DNA of 64,000 bases from Cryoendolithus antarcticus. Taxonomy: Eukaryota; Ascomycota; Dothideomycetes; Cladosporiales; Cladosporiaceae. How positions within the stretch are numbered: position 1 is the stretch's first letter; each line of letters opens with the position of its first letter. The notes beneath the pieces are model-generated. The model ran no database searches. It was not told the origin of the DNA and saw only the letters and a list, made by a program, of their open reading frames with translations. This document shows, in pieces, positions 10,569 to 21,242 of the stretch. Both the position numbers and the translations under genes were made by a program. The stretch lies in contig NAJO01000034.1 of the NCBI GenBank assembly GCA_002077065.1, forward strand, positions 124,001 through 188,000, written 5' to 3'.

Positions 10569-12136
10569 GTAGCCTCCTAGTAGAGCTTACGGAGAGTAGA
10601 AGCGGGAAGTTGACTAGGACAGGGAGCAGAGATGAGATGTTGTGATGCAGAACACTAGAAGATGATACATGTACTTCAGTAGAACTCGACTGTAGTACTG
10701 AGCAACCTTACTGATTGCTGCCTCTTCATTTCTACCCACTTACATTACCTCTCCCAAAAGGTCTGCCAATAACCTCAAAGCTACAGCAGCAGACTCCCGG
10801 ATTCCGCCCAGTCGCAATACTGATAGATTGTCAAATCGATCAACCGACACCTGAGATCGAGCTATTCAAGGCCTCTGCAATCTTCGATCCGGAAGACTGA
10901 CATCTTGCACATCTAGCTCGCCCATAATAGCATTCCACCTGTGACTCTGCAGCGCGTACGATCCGCGAGCCATCATTCTTGAGCCCAGATGCCTCCGTGA
11001 CGCCTCCTCGTTCCGTCTGGGAGCCAGTCAACGGCGTGCTTGGTCCACCTCGCTGCGCGTCGCAGCACATGCCAGTGATTTGCCAAATCTTCGGCAGAGG
11101 AGACAGCCACATTTGGAATTTTCGCATCATCTTGCGCTGGGTAGAGGCTGCGTTTGGCAGAAGTGGGTTCGATTTTATCGATTGCTGCGATGCCGAATCC
11201 GAAGGACAGAGCCATGACTGGGACTGGGTGTGGCAACGGCATCCGTACACATGCCAGCACTTGCATTGGAGGCGCTCTTCAGGGACCGGAGTCGTGCTCA
11301 TGGCAGTGACCAGACAGCCACGAGAGGCGGACAAAGGCACCAGAAGGGCAACTGGTACCCAGTTCTTGGTGGGCGATCCGTGGCTAAGGATCAGCAGTCT
11401 GCCTTACATGCACCAACTTATACATATGCTACAAAGATGAAATAGATTACTCCACGTATATCAGATGCGGCTTTGCCCCGAGCATGGTCAGATTGTGCTC
11501 TCGGTTGATGTCTTGATAGGGGCCTGATGGTGACATATTACAGACTGGCGACCGTACTTATCCGAGCTCATGACTGACCCTGAGTACAGTACCTGATTCC
11601 ACTACATGATGGGCAGAAGCCACATCGCAATCACGGATGTAGGTGCAGTGTTGAAATTGGAGTTGAGAAGCATGTGGATTCTTTTGAATCCGCATTAGGA
11701 CATCCGATGCTCGTCTAGACCTGCTTGCAAGTTCGGCCAGTAGGCAGCTTGACGCGAGCCAGGCTTGACCATGGTGCAGGGATTTTAGCTCCCGTGGTGC
11801 TTATCGCGACGTTACTTGTCTTGCACTTAGTCAACGCCCCAGTCCAGTGTTCTGTTCGCCAATATCTGGCGCAGTCCAAGGCACGATGGTGTAGCAGTCC
11901 ATGATTGCGATGAAGCCAGATTCGAGATTGCCTTCGACGGCTAAGATGTCGCATGGTAAGACCTTGCATCATTCCGGCGAGACATGGCCGGAAACAAAGC
12001 TGCATTCCATAGGGAGCTTTCCCGTTTCACGGCCGACCGCTCTCGTTCATGGCCTTCTACATTACCCTCGACTCTTGACAGCGGCTTCGTGCGCTCATTT
12101 GCGGTCATAGAGTTCTGCATAGGTCATTCGTCACCG
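10569..12136. other. Intergenic, nothing recognised
   Basis: 1.57 kb between the 3' ends of the secreted-protein gene and the homeodomain-like gene, which converge. Open frames overlap on both strands near 10840-11440 and 11715-12169 without a domain or splice pattern. Since this lies at the edge of the MAT region, relics of mating-type sequence are possible, but none was recognised. Confidence 0.4.
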
Positions 12137-12956
12137 TCAGTCCATCGCCTCAACAGCAAGATCTACTGACACTGCTGCCTTGCGTTTCTTGCTTGTTGCC
12201 TGCGGTGCTCGCGAAGTTCCACTCTGCTGGGCAAGGCTAGGAGTCGTCTTTGTCTGGCTGCGTTGCGGTGAAGTCGCGCACAGTCTTGCCACCTTTGCTC
12301 TGTGCACTCGGCGAGCGATTTCGATACTCCTCGCCTGGCGCACCTGTACAGCTTCAGCCTCGGTGCTTCTCGCAGCGACTGGACCTTGTCAGTGTGATCG
12401 CACAAGTACTGCATGCAATCTCTGCACCTCACTTACACCAATTGTAGATCTCGAATATTTCCCGCTGCAAGAACGACGCCAGCATCTCCATCTCAGCGTT
12501 GTTTGGCACTCGACAAACGCGGAAGAAGTCCTCCAACAGCGCCTCATCTTCGGCAAGGAAGACTCTTACAGTCTGTGCAGACGAGCCGGCATCTGCTACA
12601 CTGTACGTTCGCCTCGCAACTTGGTCTGTCAGGCCATAAACCCGTCCTTGCAACAGCTTAAGGCGGTGTGCGACGTGTTGAGGCGTCTCTTGCTGGTGTG
12701 CTTCACCAATGCGCTTCCCATCGTCGAGGATACGACCCACAGCCTCTGCCTGAGCACTGTTCAGTAGATCGCCCTCCGCAGCAAGCATCTTGTTCAGCAC
12801 GCGGAAATCCGCCACATTCAGCTGCATTATCGCTGGCAGGTCGACGCGGCGGGAGTAATCTGCAAGCACGATTGTGTCGTCTGGCGTGAGCGTGTCCTGG
12901 AGGTCTTGCGAAGTTGGAGCCGCTGCTGTTGTGAGGAGTTGCTCCGGCTCAGTCAT
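12137..12956 (-). CDS. Homeodomain-like protein next to MAT1-1-1
   Basis: Two exons, complement of 12437-12956 and 12137-12378, with a 58-nt intron (donor GTAAGT, CTGAC branch, acceptor CCAG); 253 residues. Counting from Trp173-Phe174 as homeodomain positions 48-49, core positions fall in register: F133 (8), L141 (16), F145 (20), L159-A160 (34-35), L163 (38), I170 (45). Helix 1 reads LLEDFFRVCR and helix 3 EIFEIYNWF. Position 51, nearly always Asn, is Ala176, and position 53 is Ser, so DNA binding may be altered. A basic, Arg-rich segment and an SKKRK nuclear-signal-like motif follow. A second acceptor six bases upstream would replace Phe by Cys-Pro-Val. It shares the strand with MAT1-1-1, 338 bp downstream of that gene. 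It may correspond to one of the MAT-associated genes described in Mycosphaerellaceae (MAT1-1-10, MAT1-2-12), which I cannot test. The homeodomain call is inference. Confidence 0.7.
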
Positions 12957-13294
12957 CGTCGCCGAGAGCTTATTGTGAGATTGTTACCCGTTCCGGAGTT
13001 CCTTGGCAGCCGCAGTATTGATGGTCATGTGGGCTGATGCATGAGATCGTGGCATGTGGGCTCCATCCAGTGGACGTACTGTGAATATCAGTAGGCGCAA
13101 TTGTGAGACACGGGTATGTTGGAGCGTGGGGTGAATTTGTTGATTTGTACATTTTCTTAATGTACATGTCTTGCACAGCTATCGCACTCTCTTTGCGTCC
13201 AATGTACAGTGCTGATCTCCCCAACATGCATCTTCCTTCCCACTCTAATCCCCTTGTTTCGCATTGCGACTCTGTCCTAGCACCCCAGTATACT
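12957..13294. other. Spacer between MAT1-1-1 and the homeodomain-like gene
   Basis: 338 bases containing the 3' end of MAT1-1-1 transcription and the presumed promoter of the homeodomain-like gene on the minus strand. Overlapping frames here are short and continue antisense into MAT1-1-1. Confidence 0.5.
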
Positions 13295-14503
13295 CTAAGC
13301 GTCGTTGAGGAAGTCGGAGAAGTTGAAGTCCATCCCATTTTGCATGCCGATAGCGAAGTCGCCACCCACGTTGAAGCTATCGAAGACGCCACCGTCATCG
13401 AATGTGTTATCGGAGCTGCTTGGGTCGAAGCTCAGATCATACTCGTTTGCGGGGTGAAACGCTTCGGCGTATGGGAAGCTGCTTGCTGTGTCAAGTGTTT
13501 CGGTGGCTGACTGGAGGTGAGCTTCACCCGTCGGACGGACAGTGCTCTCCTGCTGGACGGCGGTCACACCCTGATCGACTGGGTACAAGACGTTGTTGAG
13601 CGCCATTGCCAATGCGTAGTCACTGCCTGTCGACTGAGGAACAGGGGTCGCCACAGTTGGCTGGACTGCCATGGTCAAGGCGCCGTGCTGGATCGAGGTG
13701 ACCTCGCTCTGAGGGGCCTGGACGAGGCCAGTGCGGATGCAGTGGTCGACCAGATCGTCGACGCTCAAGACGGTGGTGGTGATGCTCTCAGGGAAACTCT
13801 CGAGCGTTGGCACGAAAATGCGCGTCATCGTTGGGACCTTGGACTATCCCGGATTAGCTGAATTCATACGCTGTGAACCAAGAGCTGCGATTGTTGCACC
13901 TGGACACACATACCTCATCGTGCTCAGCTGGTGGACCGAGTTGCCAGCCCATCATGCGCTGATATTGAGTGGGGGGAATGACGCCGATGAGTGCTGCGCA
14001 ACGCGCGAAAAACTCCTGAAGCGGGACCTCCGCCTTCTCCCGATTGCCGCGCAGAATGCTGTAGCCCTTGGCGAGCATTGACCATTTTCCCTCGAAGAGG
14101 TCGGCCTTCCACCACTCAGTAAGGACCTTAGACCTCGCCTTCTGAGTGTTAGGTGCAAGTACGGGGTTGTAATAGTCTGCAAATCATCAGCTTGCTACAT
14201 CTCTTTGAGGTGAGACTTGGAGAAGTGCGACTCACTGCGAAATGCCATCCATGAATTGAGTGGCCTCTTAGGTCCTCCAGTCGCTTTCTCTTGCTTGCCC
14301 CTCTTCACACATGGCTTCTTGATGGATCTGGCGGCAGCAAGACCATGCTTCGTTTTCATCTTAGTCACCTCAGTCTTCGCCTTCATAAGCTGCGGAAGCG
14401 CCTTGAGGGCTTTGATGATCTCCTCGACATGTTCTTCAGAGGCGGTAGAGAAGATGTTGACCAGCGCCTGCGCTTCGGTAGTCAGGGGAGATGTCGTAGC
14501 CAT
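13295..14503 (-). CDS. MAT1-1-1: Mating-type protein MAT1-1-1 (alpha-box transcription factor)
   Basis: Three exons: complement of 14236-14503, 13914-14176 and 13295-13843, with introns of 59 and 70 nt; 359 residues, normal for the family. The alpha box starts near residue 79 with PKRPLNSWMAFR and continues across intron 1 as NYYNPVLAP, KWSMLAKGYSILRG and GVIPPTQYQRMMGWQL (to about residue 180). Intron 1 interrupts the alpha box at the position usual for this gene. The alpha box binds DNA and sets MAT1-1 identity by driving pheromone and receptor genes. The C-terminal half is acidic, rich in Asp, Ser and Phe, and may be an activation region. The ATG at 14503 was chosen because it starts the family-like MATTSP sequence; an in-frame ATG 51 bases upstream is less likely. 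APN2 lies on the same strand upstream, as in other Dothideomycetes. Confidence 0.95.
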
Positions 14504-14749
14504 ACTGGCGATGTTCCGGTTGTTTGGGTATGGTGAAAGGGAGTAACAAAGCAATGTGTGGTTGCGGTGCGACAGGAAATTGGTTGGAATGTCTCAAATA
14601 ATGTGTGCGCTGAGCTTGGACTCGATTACCAAATCTAGGGGGTGGTGCAGTGACACGTGCATGAGATTTTGTTTCAGGTCCACTAGCGCCGTGCAGTAGC
14701 AGGACTTCACTATCATATGAAATCGCAGCTCAATGAGCCTCAGCCGCAA

Positions 14750-15874
14750 CTACATGAACAACTCCATGCATTGCCTGGCATCTTCACCAGCGCCAGCCTC
14801 GTAAGCTCCCACTCTAACGAAGCCTTCGACAACTAGGTAGTTGTAGCGAAGAGGGGAGAGTGCCATCTGTCCCCCTTGTAGTTTCCTCGCCAGAGTCTTG
14901 GCAACATTTGGACCATGATCGCGTGTAGTCCCAAGCGAAGCACCTCCGAACTGGCAGACATCAGTCAGATACGATATCATCTCCAGGAGAGGGCCGAAAC
15001 TCACAAACACCGGCGCTGTCATGAACACAGACGTGACCTTGTGAGAATAGTCGCTGTCAGCGCTCCCTGGCTGACTGGCACTGTAAATGGCTTCAACAGA
15101 TGCCTTATCGGTGTCAGTCATGATGTGCACAGCCAAGCACTCTTCGTAGTAGAACATACCTTTTGTCGATTCACGCGTTGTGACTCTCCAGCTGCCTGCG
15201 TACCCGTCAGTATGATGCACACACCCCGGGTTGAAATCTCCGCGTGGACTACCCAGACTTACCTCTTCAATCGCAGCTACCACAGCATTCAGCTCCACTC
15301 TCCACTGTTCCAGCAGGATCACTCCGCCTTGTGGGATGTGAAGGCTCAGAGCTACCAAATGATCCGATGGCTCTTGAGAAGGATCGCTGTGGAAGACGGC
15401 GAGATTGGCTTTGTTTTCGAAACATCTTGCGGTGAGCCACCAACCCTCCTTAGGGATCCAGCCATTAGTCGTGCAGTCGAGCGCTGTGTAGATCGACTCT
15501 AGTTCCGTCCACCTTTTGTTCATCTCTTGCATGTGTCGCAAACGCCTGAGTATTTCGCGCGTCACATCGTCTCCGAAGGTATGTGCTGGTAGGAGGAGTG
15601 GCAGCAGTTTTCGCATTTCCTCAATCTTGAGAGCGATTCCCCCGGTCAATTCATCATCGTCGCCTTGCTCGAGCGCATGCGATGCGCTCGAGAGCTCAGC
15701 TACAAACTGTCCAAAACTATCGGGTAGCGAAACGATGCTATCGCTGATGCTTGATGTGTCGTCACCGTCATATCCTTGCATCTCTTGCATTTCTGCAGGT
15801 ACTAGGTGCGCCAAATTCTCCGTAAGGATGTCGAGGCCTGCGTAACGACCCATGGTGTGTTCTATCAGATGCAA
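14750..15874 (-). CDS. Unnamed gene between MAT1-1-1 and APN2
   Basis: An open frame of 374 codons, but two canonical introns are visible inside it: 15196-15262 (67 nt, GTAAGT...CTGAC...CAG) and 15104-15159 (56 nt, GTATGT...CTGAC...AAG). Together they remove 123 nt, so the frame is kept; the small exon between them is 36 nt and the spliced protein has 333 residues. No domain is recognised. The N-terminal third is acidic and helical; the C-terminal part contains FGPLLEMISYLTDVCQFG and a conserved-looking strand-rich end (YNYLVVEGFVRVGAYEAG). It sits 246 bp upstream of the MAT1-1-1 start and 198 bp from APN2, all on the minus strand, so it lies in or at the edge of the idiomorph. It may match a MAT-associated gene known from cercosporoid fungi; the name cannot be settled here. 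ATG 15874 or 15853 could be the start. Confidence 0.7.
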   Translation of the reverse strand: MHLIEHTMGRYAGLDILTENLAHLVPAEMQEMQGYDGDDTSSISDSIVSLPDSFGQFVAELSSASHALEQGDDDELTGGIALKIEEMRKLLPLLLPAHTFGDDVTREILRRLRHMQEMNKRWTELESIYTALDCTTNGWIPKEGWWLTARCFENKANLAVFHSDPSQEPSDHLVALSLHIPQGGVILLEQWRVELNAVVAAIEEVSLGSPRGDFNPGCVHHTDGYAGSWRVTTRESTKGMFYYEECLAVHIMTDTDKASVEAIYSASQPGSADSDYSHKVTSVFMTAPVFVSFGPLLEMISYLTDVCQFGGASLGTTRDHGPNVAKTLARKLQGGQMALSPLRYNYLVVEGFVRVGAYEAGAGEDARQCMELFM

Positions 15875-16072
15875 GATTTAGAACACAGTGGCAACAGTCC
15901 ACGTCACAAAAATGCCTGGCGTATAGTTGTGAGCCAGTAATTGTATTGTAGACCTTGCTATTGTTTCGGTCACGTGACGGAAACTGCCAAGATTCGATAT
16001 GGGGCCTTCGCTTCGTGAGATCATCGTCTCCCATCTTCTGGATGAAATTTCCGCCTCTATCCCATACACACG

Positions 16073-18119
16073 TCACTTTTTACCGCCGCCCCAGTCACTG
16101 CACCATATGAAAGTCCCGCATCGCCACTCTGATCCACTCTCCTTCTGCCCGCTTGGCCCCAATGGTCTCGCACACATCCAAAAGCTTCGCCCCTGATTAG
16201 AGCCCTTCTTCTTCGTCTGCATGGACTTACACGGCTCATCGTGTGATTCGCACAGAGGCGCGGCGGGTTTCGAGAAAAGCGAATTCCATGAGTGGTGTGT
16301 GGCTGCGCGGGCTTCGAAATTCGTAGGCGATGCTTCACGAGCTGGAGATCCTCCCGGTATCGTTGGCGCTGGAGCGAGAGTCTTTGAAATTGAACTTGCT
16401 GTCTCTTCTAGCATTGTGTCGCTAGTCTGTATAGCATCAATTGCGGATGTGCAGTTGCCAGTGGTCAGCTCTGCCACACTGGTCGTAAGAGGTAGCTGAT
16501 CGTTGATTGGGTCGACGCCAGCGTCGGAGATTATTGCGGACGCCGTATCCCTTACTGTGCCATTCCCACTCGCAGATCGAAAGAAGCCGCGTAGGCTTTG
16601 TTGCCCGCTTGGTCTCGAGTGACTTTGGATAGTACTGTTCGACTTCTGCCGCTTCATTGCTCTTGGTGACGTTGCTACTGCAGGCTTGCGTTTCAGATCA
16701 ACGATTGGCTTCAAGTCTGATACAGATTGTAACGACGTCGGCGACTGCGCATTTTCTGTGATCCGAGTGACAGCGGGCGCAACATCAAAGGCACTAGGAG
16801 AGCGCATAGGCGTGATAGGCGGAAGTGCACTCTCCTCCATAGCACGCTCGGCTTGTGTGTCCATGTGCTCTTCTTTCTGTTGTCTGGCAGTGTATGTCAT
16901 TGGCTGCGCCGTTTTCACACTTGCGCCAGCGAACATGCTCTTTATGCTCCGTCTCCTATCGAACTCTTGCATCCTCTTCGCGGACAGTGCTGGAGCGAGT
17001 TGGGTCTCGCGGTTGCCGTTGATCAATGTTGCGACTGGATGCATGAAATCCACAAGCTGGACCTGCCTGTCTTCGAGCGCCACCTCTTCGTGAAAGTCAA
17101 CAAAGACTGGACAATGATCACTGCCCAGCAATCCGTCTTGAGTGTTAGCGTCCTTCAGCCACTCCCGCATAGCATCGCAAACCAAGATGAAATCAATGCG
17201 ACTGCCGAAATTGCCTGGTCTCGCGTTGATCTTCTGTTCCCAGTGTGTGTACATGCCTCTTCGCTCGGGATGAAAGTGGCGTGTAGTGTCCAGCAGCACC
17301 CCTTCCTCGCGATCCTCGTCTCTTTCGCCGACAACTTCGCCACCTAACAGCAGCTGATTGAAGATGCGCCTGTTAGGTGTGCTGATGTACTCCTCGTGGG
17401 AGATGTTGCCCTTGCGACGGTCATCGAGTGCTGATGCGCCATCCATCTCGTCGCGGTTGACGTTGAGGTCTCCGACCAGGACAACTCGCTTACGGAGCTT
17501 GGTGAGGTTGCGCACGCGGCAGTCCAGCGCGCGTATGAAGCCATGGCGGAAGTCATCCCGCTGGCCATTCGAGTTGGCTGGGCAGTATACTCCCAGCAGC
17601 ACGAAGGCTGGGAACTCCAGGATGAGGCATCTGCCCTCGGCATCCAATGCAGTCGGATCATCGACGCCGAGACCTTCGAGTTGTGCTGCACTTGGATAGC
17701 CACCAATCGACTCCTTCTCGTCCATGTCTCGGTAGAGCACTCCGCTAGCCTCCGAACTTGGCAAGAAGCCCAGCAGACCTTCCTCAGCACGAATCGGAGC
17801 GCAGGCGCTGTTGCGAGTATACATGCCGACGCCGGAATAGCCCTTCTTATGCTTCGGCAGCGAGAAGTATGCGTCCCAGCCGTCCAGGAGAACCATGTCG
17901 TCGCGGAGGTCTTTGCGCTGGATCTTGAGCTCCTGCATGACAACAATGTCTGACTGGAGGATGTCGAACATGGCGGGGAAGGAGCGTGCCGAGTTCCATG
18001 GTGGGTATGAGAACGGATTGCGAACGCCGTTGACGTTCCTGTGAGGTGGGTGTCAGTCGATAGAGGATGCTTCATACAGAGAGGCAAGGGCAAATGCAGT
18101 ACCACGTTGTGAGCCTCAT
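16073..18119 (-). CDS. APN2: DNA-(apurinic or apyrimidinic site) lyase 2
   Basis: Two exons, complement of 18103-18119 (17 nt) and 16073-18038, with a 64-nt intron; 660 residues. The short first exon supplies MRLTTW and the second continues NVNGVRNPF, the usual start of the exonuclease III fold. Mg-binding and catalytic motifs are present: QELKI (Glu42), GDLN (196-198) and GSDHCPV near residue 310. The linker carries a PCNA-binding PIP box (QQSLRGFF), and the C-terminus is a GRF zinc finger with FWMCARPLGP and WRCGTFIW. The enzyme cuts abasic sites and cleans 3' ends during base-excision repair in the nucleus. In Dothideomycetes it flanks the mating-type locus, as here. Its start is 514 bp from the divergent APC5 gene. 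Confidence 0.95.
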
Positions 18120-18633
18120 CTCACTCTTCGCCGCCAGTATGCAGCTAACTCAATGGCTCGAGTATGGATGTCGGCCACATCCAAACGTTCATTCGCTGGA
18201 GATGCGCTTCATGCGAGAAGCACCTCTCACCTCAATCCAGTAGATGACAGTCATTCGGTGCCATGCCTGATGTGCAGCAAGGTGGCTTGTATCCGCACAA
18301 GACATCTTCCTCTGTTCATGCTGCTGCCATCGATCGCCTCCCTAGGCATCTGGCGCTGTCCTCAGACGAATCACCAGCAACATGACGTCTGATCGTCGTT
18401 TAGTTTCACGGACAGACTTTTCGACGCGTGAGTCTCGCGTCCATCGTCGAGGAAAGTCTACCCGACACGGGAAATGTAGTGCTGCTGGCACGTTCCGAGA
18501 AACGAAAGGTACCATATCATGAGAGCAGTCACGGATCGATGATGTTTGCATTCGACATCGATACTGACACAAACCAAGTCTCAGTGGATCTTATGTGAGA
18601 GTGTAGCAATGCGGACCGCTCTGCACCCATCTC
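18120..18633. other. Divergent promoter region of APN2 and APC5
   Basis: 514 bases between two start codons facing away from each other. No RNA gene or further coding sequence was recognised; no TATA box is evident. Confidence 0.5.
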
Positions 18634-20967
18634 ATGGCTCGCTTCCTGGCACCCCACAAGATCTGCCTGCTCGTGCTGGTTGAAGCATATCTAGATGCAC
18701 CGCCGAATGCTTCTCACACAGCCCTCCTGCTCGACAACGTAGCCGCTCACCTGCTGCCTAAATCTTCACCACGTGACTCGGAAGCATCTGCGTCGATCTC
18801 ACTATTCTGCTCGCCTTTCAAAGACATTCCATCAGAGCGCCCTGGCTGTACCTTCCACGATGACTTCGTCAATGCTTTGTGGCAGGCAGGTTCGCTAGAT
18901 GCGCTACATACCCTGATCAACCGACTTCATCTCGCTGTCACATCGAACGCTGAACTTGCACAGCCAAGGTGCAGCCCCGGATCGCCACTCGGCCAGTTCA
19001 TCCGGCGAAGCAGTGTCGAATGGACACGCCTCCCCTTTGACGACTCAATATCCTTGCTCCAAGCATACCATCAGTTCTTGCACCCAACGTGGGAAGCGTT
19101 GACAAGACGGAGCCCAGACACCGCCCGCGCGTTTCTGCAAGCTCAAGGCGACGGAGCCGCCTCAGCTGCCACTCTATCCTTCAGCGATGGGCAGATTGTC
19201 CAGGATGCGGCTTTAGTCAGCACCGGAGATCTTCAGGCTGCGTTGGGTCGAAGTATTGACTTTTTGCAGCGCAGAGGAATGCGTGTACCGCAGGCACTCA
19301 AGTCGAGGTTACGGACGTGGCTGACGCAACATGGAAGCCAAGAGGCAGGAACGAGTAGTATGCAACATTTCATGTCCTTCTTCGAGGCTTGGCGCGCCAA
19401 TCAGTACAGCAGGGCACTTGAGAACCTTCATCGCTATTTTGACTACTCGATCGCCAACAAGAGTGCGGCAGAGAGCACCGATGCCGGAGGGAGTGTCAAG
19501 CTGTACTATCAGTATGCACTCCTTCATCTGAGTGTCCTTCATGCGGACTTCGAGCACTGGACTGAAAGTCAAGCTGCTATGGAGGAATGCATTGCGACCG
19601 CACGCGAGAACCAGGACTCGGAATGCTTGACATTTGCCCTTTCTTGGACATTGTACCTACGACAGGTGAATGCTACTAGATCCTCGACTTCACTGCCAAG
19701 CAGGGATAAAGGATCTCACGGGCAATCTTCCCACGGCGAACTCGCTTTCCTGAAGCAACGAGGCAAGGACTCGAGGCAGTGGAGCCTCGTGTCGAGTACG
19801 CTACTGGAGGAGGCCAAGCTGGAGCTTCGCAATGGCGGCGTTACCCCAAAAGCATTTGAGCACTTATACCAGGCCGCTCATCTGAACATTCAGCATGGCA
19901 ACACCTCGCTCATGTGCGCGGACGCTGTGTTTTTGGCTGGCCTCTACGATAGGATAGGACAGACGCACACTGCTTCGCGACACTGCAGAGCAATCCTGGC
20001 AGTACTTGGCGACCATGGCAATCTTCGTGACGTGGTTCGTGCGAAATGCCGGCTCGCATACGGTCTTGCCCTGCGTGGTCTGTACGATGAGGCCCGAGAT
20101 CTCATTAACGACATCATGGTGCGCACTGTCGGTTCACTGAAGCTGCAGCAGAGAGCTGAGGCATTTGCCCGTCTGATCGCTCTACTCAGAGCTACACGCG
20201 AGGGAGATGCAGAGAGTGCAATTGCGTTGCATCGCATCCTCGTGTCAATGCAGGACTGCGGAGACCCTGAGCTTTCTCACCATCTCGACACATTGACTGC
20301 AGTCTTCCCACGGGAGGCGGACTCGAATGTCGCGTTCGCGCATGTCACACGGAAGCCTTCACCGAGCAATCGCTTCTTTACGAGCACTGGCGATACCGAC
20401 ATCGCGCATCGCCTGCAGCTGATGGTGAAAAAGGCGTCGATCTGTGCACAAGCTGGACATGCTGAGCAGACCATAAGTATCGCCATGCGAGCAGCCGCAG
20501 CCGCCGAGCGCTCGTTGCTCATGCCAGTGTTGCTGGAGGCTGTGCTTCTTGTCGCGAGGATACTGATTGCCCTAGGGGAGTTCGAAGGCGCGCTACAACT
20601 CTGTCAGGCTTCGATGGCGCGTACGATGCAAATGACCGGGACAAGTGAGATGTGTGCTAGTTTGTTCGCGGTCTGCATGGAAGCTTATGTTGGTATCGGC
20701 GGACAGCAGGCGGGGAACTCCAAGGCTGTGACTAGTGCCATTCGCACTTCATTGAGTCACTGCGAACGCGCATATGAGGCTAGCGCCACGCTGAAAGACC
20801 GTGCGGTACAGATTCGTATGCTGGTGGCCAAGATGGCGCTGCTGCGTGAAATTGCCGACACAGCCGCTATCATCGACACCAGGGCAAGGTTACAAGAGCT
20901 TCTCAAGCATGCGTCCGGACTCAAAGTACATGCCGCGAGCGATTATGATATCGACCAAGTCCGGTAA
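18634..20967 (+). CDS. APC5: Anaphase-promoting complex subunit 5
   Basis: A single exon of 777 codons. The N-terminus (RFLAPHKICLLVLVEAYL) is the typical start of fungal APC5, and the rest is helical with repeated TPR-like pairs, for example SRALENLHRYFDYSIANKS, ALLHLSVLHADFEHWTES and LYDEARDLINDIMVR. APC5 is a scaffold subunit of the APC/C ubiquitin ligase platform, acting in mitosis and meiosis. The protein is of usual family length. The gene lies between APN2 and COX13 in the conserved flank of the MAT locus. The last codons before TAA are short of hydrophobic content and may include a C-terminal extension or a missed terminal intron. Confidence 0.88.
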   Translation: MARFLAPHKICLLVLVEAYLDAPPNASHTALLLDNVAAHLLPKSSPRDSEASASISLFCSPFKDIPSERPGCTFHDDFVNALWQAGSLDALHTLINRLHLAVTSNAELAQPRCSPGSPLGQFIRRSSVEWTRLPFDDSISLLQAYHQFLHPTWEALTRRSPDTARAFLQAQGDGAASAATLSFSDGQIVQDAALVSTGDLQAALGRSIDFLQRRGMRVPQALKSRLRTWLTQHGSQEAGTSSMQHFMSFFEAWRANQYSRALENLHRYFDYSIANKSAAESTDAGGSVKLYYQYALLHLSVLHADFEHWTESQAAMEECIATARENQDSECLTFALSWTLYLRQVNATRSSTSLPSRDKGSHGQSSHGELAFLKQRGKDSRQWSLVSSTLLEEAKLELRNGGVTPKAFEHLYQAAHLNIQHGNTSLMCADAVFLAGLYDRIGQTHTASRHCRAILAVLGDHGNLRDVVRAKCRLAYGLALRGLYDEARDLINDIMVRTVGSLKLQQRAEAFARLIALLRATREGDAESAIALHRILVSMQDCGDPELSHHLDTLTAVFPREADSNVAFAHVTRKPSPSNRFFTSTGDTDIAHRLQLMVKKASICAQAGHAEQTISIAMRAAAAAERSLLMPVLLEAVLLVARILIALGEFEGALQLCQASMARTMQMTGTSEMCASLFAVCMEAYVGIGGQQAGNSKAVTSAIRTSLSHCERAYEASATLKDRAVQIRMLVAKMALLREIADTAAIIDTRARLQELLKHASGLKVHAASDYDIDQVR

Positions 20968-21242
20968 CAGCATAGATCGTAGCTACACAGCATCATGTGG
21001 CTTGCCGCGGGTGTAAATGCAACGGCACATACTGAGGAAATGGCAGCGAGGTGCCTCTTTGAAGCTAGTTGTGGAAGAGGAAAAGCAATCGTACGACGGC
21101 ACTGTCGCCTGCAGCTGAGTCCTTGACTTATGTACACATAGATAACCGCAAGCCATCGCTCGCACGATATTCCACACCTTGGTTGTCCCCAGTCACAGTC
21201 CATTCCCCCTTCTTCAACCCCTCGCTCGACCACATTTGCGCT

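Noticed and set aside
1976..12136. Transposable elements
   Set aside because: No reverse transcriptase, integrase, transposase or long terminal repeats were recognised in any frame.
17344..18105. 253-codon minus-strand frame overlapping the start of APN2
   Set aside because: It is in another frame of the APN2 coding exon, is Ser/Arg/Thr-rich and has no domain; APN2 motifs explain the region.
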